Part shown: piece by piece, positions 30,457 to 38,447 of the stretch
Position numbering within the stretch: the first letter of the stretch is position 1
How the letters are laid out: each line of letters begins with the position of its first letter
Source: Carboxydocella sporoproducens DSM 16521
Lineage (GTDB): Bacteria > Bacillota > GCA-003054495 > Carboxydocellales > Carboxydocellaceae
Length of the DNA stretch: 64,000 nucleotides
Assembly: GCF_900167165.1 (NCBI RefSeq)
Contig: NZ_FUXM01000008.1
Span: 1-64,000, forward strand
Reading direction: 5' to 3'
Program-made: the position numbers and the translations under genes
Notes under the pieces: generated by a model
The model's input: the letters and a program-made list of their open reading frames with translations, nothing else
The model's database searches: none
What the model was told of the DNA's origin: nothing

Positions 30457-31007
30457 TAGTTGCCACCTCCCAGATCGTCCACCAGCACTATCACCAGTCG
30501 TCCAGGTCCATGCACCCCGATGGTCAGTACCCGCTCGATATCAGCGGTACGACTGGGACCGGTAATAAACGCCAGGTAGCTGGCTTCAGTAGGCTTAACC
30601 CGGGGCAGGAGAGTGCCCATGTCCGGCAGAATCTGCCGGGTCCCCAGAATAGCCAGGTGAATTTCCGGCAGAGTGGAAACCAGTCTTTGCTCCACCTGAG
30701 TAGCAACCTGTACCAGAGTACCAGTGTCCGCCAGACCCCAGTCCATTTGACTGATACCAATCCGCGCCTGGGCGGCCAGTTCCTTAGTGCAGGCGAATTT
30801 CAGGCCAGGAATTTTTTCCTCAAGAGCACTTAAGTCCATTCCCTGAATCAGGGGCGAATCTGCCCAGAACGCATAAGCCCCAGGTCTGTTTGCCACCCCC
30901 TCCTGTACCAGGAAAGTTAAAATGAAATCCAGAGCTTCTGTCTGACTGGCAAAACGATAAACTTCTGCCCCCACAGCTTCAGCCCGGGTCTTAAAAGCTT
31001 CCCACAC
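30456..31007 (-). CDS. lutC: LUD-domain protein, LutC/LdhG-like
   Basis: A 183-residue single LUD-domain protein: GISQMDWGLADTGTLVQVA and LPEIHLAILGTRQILPDMGTLL are the family motifs, and ITGPSRTADIERVLTIGVHGPG the C-terminal signature. It is needed for lactate oxidation in the Lut system, although its precise role is not known. The gene overlaps the preceding GlcF-like gene by 17 bases and the following ldhH-like gene by one, which shows a tightly coupled operon. Confidence 0.87.
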   Translation of the reverse strand: MWEAFKTRAEAVGAEVYRFASQTEALDFILTFLVQEGVANRPGAYAFWADSPLIQGMDLSALEEKIPGLKFACTKELAAQARIGISQMDWGLADTGTLVQVATQVEQRLVSTLPEIHLAILGTRQILPDMGTLLPRVKPTEASYLAFITGPSRTADIERVLTIGVHGPGRLVIVLVDDLGGGN

Positions 31008-32307
31008 AGCTATTTCCTCCTTTTTCCTTCCGGTAGGACTCAGCCAGGAGCGAAATATAGTGGACTACCTCCTGACCCTTGCCAAACTGATTGATACCAT
31101 CGGCAAGATGCATCATACAGGCCGGGCAGCCGGTAATCACTTCTTCCGCCCCGGTCTGACTGGCATCCGCAATTTTGCGCTGGTTAATTTCCATAGAAGT
31201 TTCATAATGGGTTAAGCTAAAAGAACCGCCACTACCACAACAGGCATCGGGCTTGTTCATCTCCTTCAGTTCCACCCCAGGAATCGCCCGCAGGATTTCC
31301 CTCGGTTCCTGATAAACCTTCATGGTCTTTTTCAAATGACAGGGGTCGTGATAGGTTACTGTTACATTTATTTCTCCCTGAGGTTTGCGGTAGTTGATAA
31401 CTCTGGTTAGAAAGGTAGAAATATCATATGTGCGGCTGCTCCAGTATTCGGCTTTAGGTCCATATATGGGGTCATCCCCCAGCAATTCCTTGAATTCATG
31501 CTGCCAGGAACCCCCGCAGGAGCCACAGGCAGTAATAATATAATCAGTACCACAATCGGCAAAAGCTTCCAGATTCTTGCGGGCCAGCTCCCGGGCAGTT
31601 TCGATATCTCCGTGGACAAAAGCAGCAATCCCGCAACAGCACTGATCCCGGGGTATTACTATTTCCACCCCGTTTTCTTTCAGTACTTCTATAACATCAT
31701 GACCGATCTGGGGGTAAATATAATTTATCGAACACCCCGTAAAGAAAGCAACCCGTACTGGCCTTTCTCCTTTTGGTTCCCCGGTTATGCGAGAAGGAAC
31801 CTGGCTGCGGAAAGGAACTGGAGCCAGGGCAGGCAAGATTCGCTTCATACTTAAACCCATGCGAAAACGGGGATAGTAGGCTTTCTTTTCCGGATGGCGG
31901 CGGAAAACCAGGCCCTGAAAACTGCCGCCCAGACGCATACCCAGATCAAATAAACCCTGTTTTTTCAAGGCTGCAAAAATGGCTTTTTTCAGCGGGTGTA
32001 ACCCCTTCTGCCGGGCGATCTCTGCCCGCAAGGCCAGGATAATGCGGTCAAACTTTACACCACAGGGACAATTCTGCATACAGGATTTACAAACCAGACA
32101 GTTAAACAGTTTGTGGATTAAATCTTCATCCTGCAGGTCCAAATCTCCTGCCAGCAAAGCCTCCGCCAGGGTGATTTTCCCCCGGGCTACCCCGGCTTCC
32201 GTTTTCTCGGTGATATATATAGGACAGACTGCCATACAATTACCGCATTTCATGCATTTGGCCAGTTCCGGTTTAACCTGTTGCAAATCATCGTAAAGTG
32301 TAGCCAT
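30991..32307 (-). CDS. GlcF-type Fe-S subunit of lactate/glycolate dehydrogenase
   Basis: A 438-residue protein with two ferredoxin clusters (CMKCGNCMAVCP and CLVCKSCMQNCPCG) followed by two CCG modules (QCCCGIAAFVHGD and ACCGSGGSFS, each with a second Cys pair such as ACGSCGGSW and GCPACMMHL). This is the electron-accepting partner of a GlcD-type FAD subunit, the gene 5 bp upstream. Electrons from lactate would pass to quinone or, by electron confurcation with Etf, to NAD; no etf genes are in the window. Confidence 0.9.
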   Translation of the reverse strand: MATLYDDLQQVKPELAKCMKCGNCMAVCPIYITEKTEAGVARGKITLAEALLAGDLDLQDEDLIHKLFNCLVCKSCMQNCPCGVKFDRIILALRAEIARQKGLHPLKKAIFAALKKQGLFDLGMRLGGSFQGLVFRRHPEKKAYYPRFRMGLSMKRILPALAPVPFRSQVPSRITGEPKGERPVRVAFFTGCSINYIYPQIGHDVIEVLKENGVEIVIPRDQCCCGIAAFVHGDIETARELARKNLEAFADCGTDYIITACGSCGGSWQHEFKELLGDDPIYGPKAEYWSSRTYDISTFLTRVINYRKPQGEINVTVTYHDPCHLKKTMKVYQEPREILRAIPGVELKEMNKPDACCGSGGSFSLTHYETSMEINQRKIADASQTGAEEVITGCPACMMHLADGINQFGKGQEVVHYISLLAESYRKEKGGNSCVGSF

Positions 32308-32312
32308 GGCAG

Positions 32313-33707
32313 TTACTCCCCTTTCAATGGGACCATTTTGCCGGGGTTGAGCAGATAATCAGGATCAAGGGCCTCTTTTACCCGACGCATTAAGGCCAAC
32401 CCTGGCTGACCCAGTTCATCCTTCAGGTACTTCATTTTGGCTATACCGATCCCGTGCTCTCCCGATAAAGTTCCGCCCATGCTGAGGGCAGCAGCAAAAA
32501 TCTCGTCCACCGCCTGATGGACTCTGATCATCTCCTCTTGATTGCTGGCATCCGCCAGAATGGTGGGATGCAAATTGCCATCACCGGCATGTCCAAAAGT
32601 ACCGATATTCAGCCGGTACTTTTCGGCAATTTTTTGAATTGCCAGCAGCATGTCGGTAATTCGCGTCCGGGGAACAGTTGCATCTTCCAGCACTGTAGTC
32701 GGACTGAGCTGGGCTAGAGCTGGCAATGCTGCCCGCCGGGCTGCCCACAGTTGTTCCCGTTCCTGGTCAGTGGCAGCCATCCGCACCTTACCATTATTCT
32801 CCTGGATTACCCGCAGAACCACCTGAGCTTCTGCTTCTACCAATTCCGGTACCATCCCATCTACTTCTATCAGTAATAACGCCTCTACATCGGTTGGCAA
32901 ACCGACTTTAGCGTAATTTTCTACAGTTTCAATCGTCTTTTTATCCATAATTTCCAGGGTTGCCGGAATCACATGATTTCTAATAATCCCGGAAACGGTG
33001 TTACCGGCGTCCTCCAGACGATCAAAGAGGGCTAACAGGGAACGACGATATTTGGGCGCCGGAATCAATTTTACCGTAATTTCAGTTATAATGCCCAGAG
33101 TACCCTCTGAACCTACAAACAGAGAGGCAAAATCATAGGCAGTCACATTTTTCACTGTTTTCCCACCAAATCGTACCACTTCACCACTGGCCAGTACTAC
33201 TTCCATACCCATGACATAGTGTTTGGTCACCCCGTACTTTAAGCCACGTAATCCGCCGGAACACTCGGAAACCGAGCCGCCCATGGTGGCAGTAGCCACT
33301 GTCCCGGGATCGGGGGGATAAATCAGACCAAATTTAGCCACCGCATTGTTCAGATCCTGGATAATGACCCCCGGCTGAACGGTGGCCGTTAAGTTATCGG
33401 CATCCACTTCCAGAATAGCATTCATCCGCTGGAAGGAAAGAACTATCCCCCTTTTCAAGGGAATGGTGCCACCACTCAGGTTTGTCCCGGCTCCCCGGGG
33501 ATAGATAGCCAGCTGGTTCGACCGGGCCAGTTCTACTATCCGCTTTACTTCCTCCGTAGTTGCCGGCAAGACCACCACATCAGGTAACTGGCGGGGCATA
33601 TCAGCAGTAGCATCATAACTGTAAGTGATCAGGTCAGTTTTTTTGGTCAGGACATTCTGGGTACCGACTATTTCCTGCAATTGCTCCAGTATCTTATGCT
33701 CCAGCAT
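32313..33707 (-). CDS. FAD-linked D-lactate/glycolate dehydrogenase (GlcD type)
   Basis: A 464-residue flavoprotein of the GlcD/D-lactate dehydrogenase group. The PCMH FAD domain has YPRGAGTNLSGGTIPL, TVQPGVIIQDLN, and SECSGGLRGLKYGVTKHYV; the C-terminal half has FGHAGDGNLHPTI and SGEHGIGIAKMKYL (substrate and FAD motifs). It oxidises lactate or glycolate to the oxo-acid. GGAGG precedes ATG 33707. A palindromic operator for the FadR-type regulator lies 30 bp upstream. Confidence 0.92.
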   Translation of the reverse strand: MLEHKILEQLQEIVGTQNVLTKKTDLITYSYDATADMPRQLPDVVVLPATTEEVKRIVELARSNQLAIYPRGAGTNLSGGTIPLKRGIVLSFQRMNAILEVDADNLTATVQPGVIIQDLNNAVAKFGLIYPPDPGTVATATMGGSVSECSGGLRGLKYGVTKHYVMGMEVVLASGEVVRFGGKTVKNVTAYDFASLFVGSEGTLGIITEITVKLIPAPKYRRSLLALFDRLEDAGNTVSGIIRNHVIPATLEIMDKKTIETVENYAKVGLPTDVEALLLIEVDGMVPELVEAEAQVVLRVIQENNGKVRMAATDQEREQLWAARRAALPALAQLSPTTVLEDATVPRTRITDMLLAIQKIAEKYRLNIGTFGHAGDGNLHPTILADASNQEEMIRVHQAVDEIFAAALSMGGTLSGEHGIGIAKMKYLKDELGQPGLALMRRVKEALDPDYLLNPGKMVPLKGE

Positions 33708-33736
33708 GTTTTCTCCTCCTTGTTATTAAGGTCTGA

Positions 33737-33747
33737 TGGTCTGACCA
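33737..33747. promoter_or_regulatory. Likely LldR (FadR-family) operator before the glcD-like gene
   Basis: TGGTCTGACCA is a perfect palindrome and matches the FadR-family half-site rule TNGTNNNACNA at every fixed base. It lies between lctP and the glcD-like gene. Confidence 0.6.
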
Positions 33748-33761
33748 CACTAAAGGGAAGA

Positions 33762-33785
33762 GACAGGGAGCTTTTCCTCCCTGTC
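33762..33785 (-). other. Hairpin after lctP
   Basis: GACAGGGAG and CTCCCTGTC pair perfectly around a six-base loop just after the stop of lctP. The T-run is weak (CTCTTCCCTTTAG), so it may be a partial terminator that lowers expression of the downstream genes. Confidence 0.5.
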
Positions 33786-33797
33786 CGCCATCACAAC

Positions 33798-35552
33798 TTA
33801 CGCTGTCTTTTTCCGGTTCATGACCAGAACCAGGATAAAAACGAGAGCAACCAGTGCCACTGTATACCCCAGGTAAGTCGCACCCAGAGTCGGGAATACT
33901 TTTTGAGCAGCTGCAGCAGCCGCTGCTTCTACCATTTTATACTTGGGAATCATCCAGGTCAGTACATATGCCTGCAAGGTTACAAAAACACCGATAATGG
34001 TGGCAAAAATCAAGGAATGTTTAACCGTAAAGCGGAAGAGATCGGCTTCATGTCCAACCAGACCAACGGCAGCAGTAGCAACTGCGATGGACTGGGGAGA
34101 AATCATCTTACCGGTAACCCCACCCGAAGTATTGGCGGCCACTGTGACCACCGGGTCAACGCCGATTTTATCGGCCGTAACTGCTTGCAGTTTGCCAAAC
34201 AGAGCATTGGCCGAGGTATCGGAACCGGTAATGAATACACCCAGCCAGCCCAGGAAAGGTGCAAAGAAGGGGAAGAATTTACCGGTTGCTGCTAAAGCTG
34301 TACCCATGGTAATGGACATACCAGAGAAGTTGGCAATATAGGCAAAGCCCAGAACGGAAGCTATGGTCAAAATAGGATAACGCAGAGTCTTCAGGGTTTC
34401 AAAGAAGGTTTTGATCCCTTCGGAAATAGGCATGCCCAGCATAATGATGGAAACAAAAGCCGAAATCAGGATAGCCGTACCTGCTGCACTCAGATAATTG
34501 AGCTTAAAGATCGCTTCCATAGGTTTTTCGCCTTTGATGATCATATTATGCAGGCCAGGAATTTCAAACTTGACCAGACCGAAATAATCCAGAGCATCTT
34601 TAACCGGCTTCAAGCCCCAGGCTGTGATGAAGATGGTCAGAATGATAAAGGGAGCCCAGGCTTTCAAAACCTGCCCGGCACTATACTGCAATTTTTCTTT
34701 CCCCAGGCTGGGGGCTTCATCAGCAAAGCGCCAGGTTGTGGGCGGCTTCCAGACTTTGAGAAAAGCAGCCAGAGCGACAATGGATACCAGAGATGCGATA
34801 ATATCCGGCAACATCGGGCTCAGGTAGTTAGCAGAATACCACTGGGCTATGGCAAAGGAAGCTCCGCTGACCAGCACCGCCGGCCAGACTTCCACCATCT
34901 TCTTCCATCCAGCCATCAGTATAATCAGGTAAAAAGGTACCATCACAGACAGGAACGGCAAAGTCCTGCCTACCATCTGGCTAATCGCCATCGCATCAAT
35001 CCCGGTTACCTGTCCAGCTACGATTATAGGAATACCCACACCGCCAAAGGCTACTGGTGCAGTATTGGCGATCAAACAAATCCCGGCAGCATAGAGGGGG
35101 TTAAAGCCCAGACCGACCAGCATCGCACCGGAGATAGCCACCGGTGTACCGAAACCAGCTGCCCCTTCCAGGAAGGCACCAAAGGAAAAAGCAATCAATA
35201 AGGCCTGTAAACGCCGGTCATCGGTAATGGAGGCGATGGAGTTTTTAATGATTTCAAATTGACCGGTTTTAACAGTAATGTTGTAGAGATAAACAGCAGT
35301 AACAACTATCCAGGCAATGGGGAACAGACCATAAAGCATACCATAGCCCGTTGAGAGAAGGGCCAGTTTAGCAGGCATGCCGTAACCGAAAATCGCTACC
35401 AGTACCGCCAGAATAACTGTTGTGACCCCGGCGATATGCCCCTTCATCCGCTTGACAGCCAGAGCCCAGAACATATAGAGAATGGGCACAGCTGCCATCA
35501 ATGCAGAGAGGCCGATGTTGTTTAAAGGATCAATCACCATTTTCCAGGTCAT
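33798..35552 (-). CDS. lctP: L-lactate permease (LctP family)
   Basis: A 584-residue membrane protein with about 13 helices of the LctP family, a lactate:H+ or glycolate symporter. Family blocks seen: SFGAFLEGAAGFGTPVAI (about 120-137), GVGIPIIVAGQVTG, FITGSDTSANALFG and ANTSGGVTGKMISPQSIAVA. The C terminus has an Ala-rich stretch (VEAAAAAAAQKVF) before the last helix. Start ATG 35552 follows GGAGAGG. First gene of the lactate locus; a leader palindrome at 35693 suggests control by the GntR-type regulator. Confidence 0.94.
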   Translation of the reverse strand: MTWKMVIDPLNNIGLSALMAAVPILYMFWALAVKRMKGHIAGVTTVILAVLVAIFGYGMPAKLALLSTGYGMLYGLFPIAWIVVTAVYLYNITVKTGQFEIIKNSIASITDDRRLQALLIAFSFGAFLEGAAGFGTPVAISGAMLVGLGFNPLYAAGICLIANTAPVAFGGVGIPIIVAGQVTGIDAMAISQMVGRTLPFLSVMVPFYLIILMAGWKKMVEVWPAVLVSGASFAIAQWYSANYLSPMLPDIIASLVSIVALAAFLKVWKPPTTWRFADEAPSLGKEKLQYSAGQVLKAWAPFIILTIFITAWGLKPVKDALDYFGLVKFEIPGLHNMIIKGEKPMEAIFKLNYLSAAGTAILISAFVSIIMLGMPISEGIKTFFETLKTLRYPILTIASVLGFAYIANFSGMSITMGTALAATGKFFPFFAPFLGWLGVFITGSDTSANALFGKLQAVTADKIGVDPVVTVAANTSGGVTGKMISPQSIAVATAAVGLVGHEADLFRFTVKHSLIFATIIGVFVTLQAYVLTWMIPKYKMVEAAAAAAAQKVFPTLGATYLGYTVALVALVFILVLVMNRKKTA

Positions 35553-35692
35553 AATTTTTTACCTCTCCTTTCCAATTTTGTGCCAGCGTTTTCATTATAA
35601 CTAGTTTGTCTTTTTCCCCCTTCATTTCACCCCCGGCTTAAAAATCGCTTATTGTCAGGCTTTCAGACCTGTCATCTTGTTTGATGGACTAT

Positions 35693-35703
35693 TGGCCTGA
35701 CCA
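35693..35703. promoter_or_regulatory. Possible second LldR operator in the lctP leader
   Basis: TGGCCTGACCA differs from the perfect palindrome at 33737 by one base. It lies 140 bp upstream of lctP, just downstream of a weak promoter-like sequence. The rest of 35553-35800 shows no riboswitch that I recognise. Confidence 0.45.
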
Positions 35704-35800
35704 CTTTGCCATTAACATATTCGACAACTTTATCACAATTCCTGCTGAAAGAAGCAAATTTTTTGATAATTTCAAAAGTTATTTTTAGTACAAATTCAGT

Positions 35801-35834
35801 AAAAAATAAGAGGGCACTTGCCCCCTTATTTTTT
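35801..35834. terminator. Intrinsic terminator of the hemerythrin gene
   Basis: AAAAAATAAG...CTTATTTTTT arms with an inner GGGC/GCCC stem; T-runs on both strands. The hemerythrin stop codon lies in the stem. Confidence 0.82.
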
Positions 35835-36230
35835 CTCTAATTGCTGAAAGCGAACATAGATTATGTTTTCTTCCCGCCTGATTCTTTCTCCCAAAGTCGC
35901 ATATAAACGGCCAAAATCCCGCGCAAATTCGATCCCGGCCCCACCCTGGGCGTATTTCTGAAAAAACTCCATAGCCAGCCGCGAAATCTCATCCATGTCT
36001 TTGGCGAATAACTCCAGAGTCTGGCGCAAAGAGATATCAACCTCTGCTGCTCGCCGTAGATGGGGATAAAGTTCCCTGTCTTCTCTCTGTAGATGGTGCA
36101 GTAGCAGGTTTTTGACTTCCAGAAGCTTATCCCGTCCTTCTTTACTGGATATGCCCACTTCCTTAATTTTGTTCAGGGTCGCCAGAATCACAGCATGATC
36201 ACTTTTCAAAGCATCTACCAACCCGGCCAT
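35826..36230 (-). CDS. Hemerythrin-like domain protein
   Basis: A 134-residue four-helix protein with the di-iron ligand pattern: KSDHAVILATL, LLHHLQREDRELYPHL (HHxxE...E/H) and REENIIYVRF near the end. Such proteins bind oxygen or sense it, and some repair or protect iron-sulfur proteins. GTGAGG eight bases before ATG 36230 supports this start; an upstream GTG is also possible. Single-gene unit between the lactate locus and acs. Confidence 0.82.
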   Translation of the reverse strand: MAGLVDALKSDHAVILATLNKIKEVGISSKEGRDKLLEVKNLLLHHLQREDRELYPHLRRAAEVDISLRQTLELFAKDMDEISRLAMEFFQKYAQGGAGIEFARDFGRLYATLGERIRREENIIYVRFQQLEKK

Positions 36231-36308
36231 TTCAACCACCTCACAGCACTTTTTTATATTTTAACTAAAACTTCCCATCTTTTCTGTGAACCCGGTCACA
36301 CCAGAAAA

Positions 36309-36369
36309 ATAACCCCCTTGCCCCAAGATAGTCTCCGGGGAGGGAGACAAAAAGGGGCAAGAGGGTTAT
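36309..36369 (-). terminator. Long branched terminator of the acetyl-CoA synthetase gene
   Basis: Outer arms ATAACCC(C)CTTGCCCC (36309-36324) and GGGGCAAGAGGGTTAT (36354-36369) enclose an inner hairpin GTCTCC/GGAGAC. On the minus strand it is followed by TTTTTC. Confidence 0.82.
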
Positions 36370-36376
36370 CAGCCTT

Positions 36377-38101
36377 TTAATCCTCCATTGTAGAAAGGTC
36401 ACCGGTGGGCAGGCCCAGTTCCCAGGCTTTCAGTACCCGCCGCATGATTTTACCGGAACGGGTCTTTGGCAGTTTATCCCGTACTTCAATTTCTCTGGGC
36501 GCAGCATGAGCTGCCAGACCTTTTTTAACAAATTGCTTAATATCTTCTTCCAATTCCGGTGTCCAGGTATAGCCTTCCCGTAAAGAGATGAAGGCCTTGA
36601 TGATTTCACCCCGCAGCGGATCGGGTTTACCGATAACCCCTGCTTCTGCCACAGCCGGATGTTCTACCAGTTTGCTCTCAACCTCAAAAGGACCAACCCG
36701 TTCACCGGAGGTGTTGATGACATCATCAACCCGGCCCTGGAACCAGAAATAGCCATCTTCGTCTTTGTAGGCGGAGTCGCCGGAAATATACCAGGGCTCC
36801 AGGCGGAAATACTCCTTGTATTTCTCTTCATTCTTCCAGATGGCCCGCATCATGGAAGGCCAGCCTTTACGAATGGCCAGGTTACCCATTCGATAGGGAG
36901 GCAATTCATTCCCCTGATCATCTACAATCGCCGCATAGACTCCCGGGAAAGGTCTGCCCATAGAACCGGGCTTGATGGGCATGCAAGGATAGTTACAGAT
37001 CAATTGACCGCCAGTTTCAGTCATCCACCAGGTATCATGGATGCGGATACCGAAGACCTTCATCCCCCAGCGAACTACTTCGGGGTTAAGAGGTTCACCG
37101 ACGGAAAGAATGTGACGCAGACTGGACAGGTCATATTTCTTGACCAGTTCATCACCCGCTGCCATCAACATCCGGAAAGCGGTAGGAGCACTGTACCAGA
37201 CAGTTACCCCATATTTTTCGATAGTCGCATACCAGTCATCAGGACTGAACCGGCCACCCCGAATCACACTGGAAGCGCCATTGAGCCAGGGCCCAAAAAT
37301 CCCGTAGGAAGTACCGGTTACCCAGCCAGGGTCAGCGGTACACCAGTAGATATCCTCTTCCTGCAGGTCCAGTACCCACTTGGCTGTCTGATAATGCTGA
37401 ATCATGGCATTATGGACATGCAATACCCCTTTGGGCTTGCCGGTAGAACCTGAGGTATAGTGGATCATCATCGGGTCTTCCCGGTCTACCCAGACAATAT
37501 CGAATTCCCGGGAAGCCTCTTCCATCAGCTTTTCGAAACTATGGAAACGGGGATCGGTTAAGTCCTCATCTTTGGCACCAACCAGGATTACATGCTTTAA
37601 TGCTGGCAAATTGGGCAAGTCCACCCGTTCCATCAGTTTAGGAGTAGTGAAGAGGGCAACCGCATCGCAATCCTGCATCCGGTCCCGTACTGCGTCCATC
37701 ATAAAGGCTTCAAACAGCGGACCGCAAATGGCGCCGATCTTAAGAATGCCCAGTACAGCAAAATATAGTTCCGGACTGCGCGGCATAAAGATAAAGACCC
37801 GATCTCCTTTTTCAATGCCCAGCTTCTTCAGAACATTGGCAACCTTATTGGACATGAATTTCATGTCCTGGAAGGTGTATTTTTCATCCCGTACCCCATC
37901 ACTGTAGTAAAGAGCCACTTTATTTTTGCGCCAGGTCTCACAGTGGCGGTCAACACACTCATAGGCCATGTTTACTTTGCCGGTAGTATACCAGGAAAAT
38001 TCCTTTTCAACATCTTCCCAGCGGAAATTTTTATAGGCCTCTTCATAGTTTTCCAGGTTGTGTTTACCCGGACTGGGTGCCAGAATTTCAGTTTTCTCCA
38101 T
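36377..38101 (-). CDS. acsA: Acetyl-CoA synthetase (AMP-forming)
   Basis: A 574-residue adenylate-forming ligase that makes acetyl-CoA from acetate, ATP and CoA. Motifs seen: MIHYTSGSTGKPKGVLH (P-loop-like A3), HDTWWMTETGG (A5), YISGDSAYKDEDGYFWFQGRVDDVINTSG (A7/A8, shown as GDSAYKDEDGYFWFQGRVDD) and the C-terminal KTRSGKIMRR with the acetylatable catalytic Lys. Length and N terminus match the shorter Bacillus AcsA type (about 570 residues) rather than the 650-residue Acs. It is a single-gene unit with its own promoter and terminator. Confidence 0.93.
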   Translation of the reverse strand: MEKTEILAPSPGKHNLENYEEAYKNFRWEDVEKEFSWYTTGKVNMAYECVDRHCETWRKNKVALYYSDGVRDEKYTFQDMKFMSNKVANVLKKLGIEKGDRVFIFMPRSPELYFAVLGILKIGAICGPLFEAFMMDAVRDRMQDCDAVALFTTPKLMERVDLPNLPALKHVILVGAKDEDLTDPRFHSFEKLMEEASREFDIVWVDREDPMMIHYTSGSTGKPKGVLHVHNAMIQHYQTAKWVLDLQEEDIYWCTADPGWVTGTSYGIFGPWLNGASSVIRGGRFSPDDWYATIEKYGVTVWYSAPTAFRMLMAAGDELVKKYDLSSLRHILSVGEPLNPEVVRWGMKVFGIRIHDTWWMTETGGQLICNYPCMPIKPGSMGRPFPGVYAAIVDDQGNELPPYRMGNLAIRKGWPSMMRAIWKNEEKYKEYFRLEPWYISGDSAYKDEDGYFWFQGRVDDVINTSGERVGPFEVESKLVEHPAVAEAGVIGKPDPLRGEIIKAFISLREGYTWTPELEEDIKQFVKKGLAAHAAPREIEVRDKLPKTRSGKIMRRVLKAWELGLPTGDLSTMED

Positions 38102-38219
38102 CGATCCATCCCCCTGTTCTTTTTTATTTTGGTCCCTGCTTACCTCTCATCACTCACCGGAAAAGTTTGTACAACCCTCCTTCCCCTTCTCCCCTGCTGG
38201 TTCGATATTTCTTATAGGT

Positions 38220-38247
38220 ATTGTAGCATCAATTTTAGAAAATCGAA
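38220..38247 (-). promoter_or_regulatory. Probable promoter of acsA
   Basis: Extended -10 TGCTACAAT (TACAAT at 38220-38225), 16-bp spacer and a weak -35 TTCGAT (38242-38247) on the minus strand, giving a leader of about 110 bases. I see no riboswitch in the leader. Confidence 0.5.
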
Positions 38248-38348
38248 TGGGTTTGGCGGTGAATAACCAAAAATTGGCCTTTGCCCGCCAATTGTTCTTC
38301 TGACCGTTCACCTTCGTTTTTTGTCCCCACTGAGAAACCATTCAAACC

Positions 38349-38388
38349 AAAAAAGCAGCCATTCACCTGTGGAAATGACTGCTTTTTT
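38349..38388. terminator. Intrinsic terminator downstream of smc
   Basis: AAAAAAGCAG...CTGCTTTTTT with an inner CATT/AATG stem, flanked by A- and T-runs. The 38250-38348 stretch between the acsA promoter and this terminator holds nothing I recognise. Confidence 0.78.
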
Positions 38389-38420
38389 AAAATCTTTGAT
38401 TTTTCTTATTCATTGCAGTT

Positions 38421-38446
38421 CAGCCATTCAGCTTATTGAATGGCTG
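38421..38446 (-). other. Hairpin directly after the smc stop codon
   Basis: Perfect 10-bp arms CAGCCATTCA/TGAATGGCTG with a six-base loop, without a T-run; probably a 3'-end stabiliser ahead of the terminator at 38349-38388. Confidence 0.5.
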
Positions 38447-38447
38447 T

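Noticed and set aside
35565-35590. Sigma-54-like TGGCAC in front of lctP
   Set aside because: The -12 part is TTGG rather than TTGC, the spacing is one base short and it abuts the ribosome-binding site.
38102-38219. Long acsA leader as a T-box or riboswitch
   Set aside because: No T-box sequence, no known aptamer core and no terminator/antiterminator pair could be found by eye.
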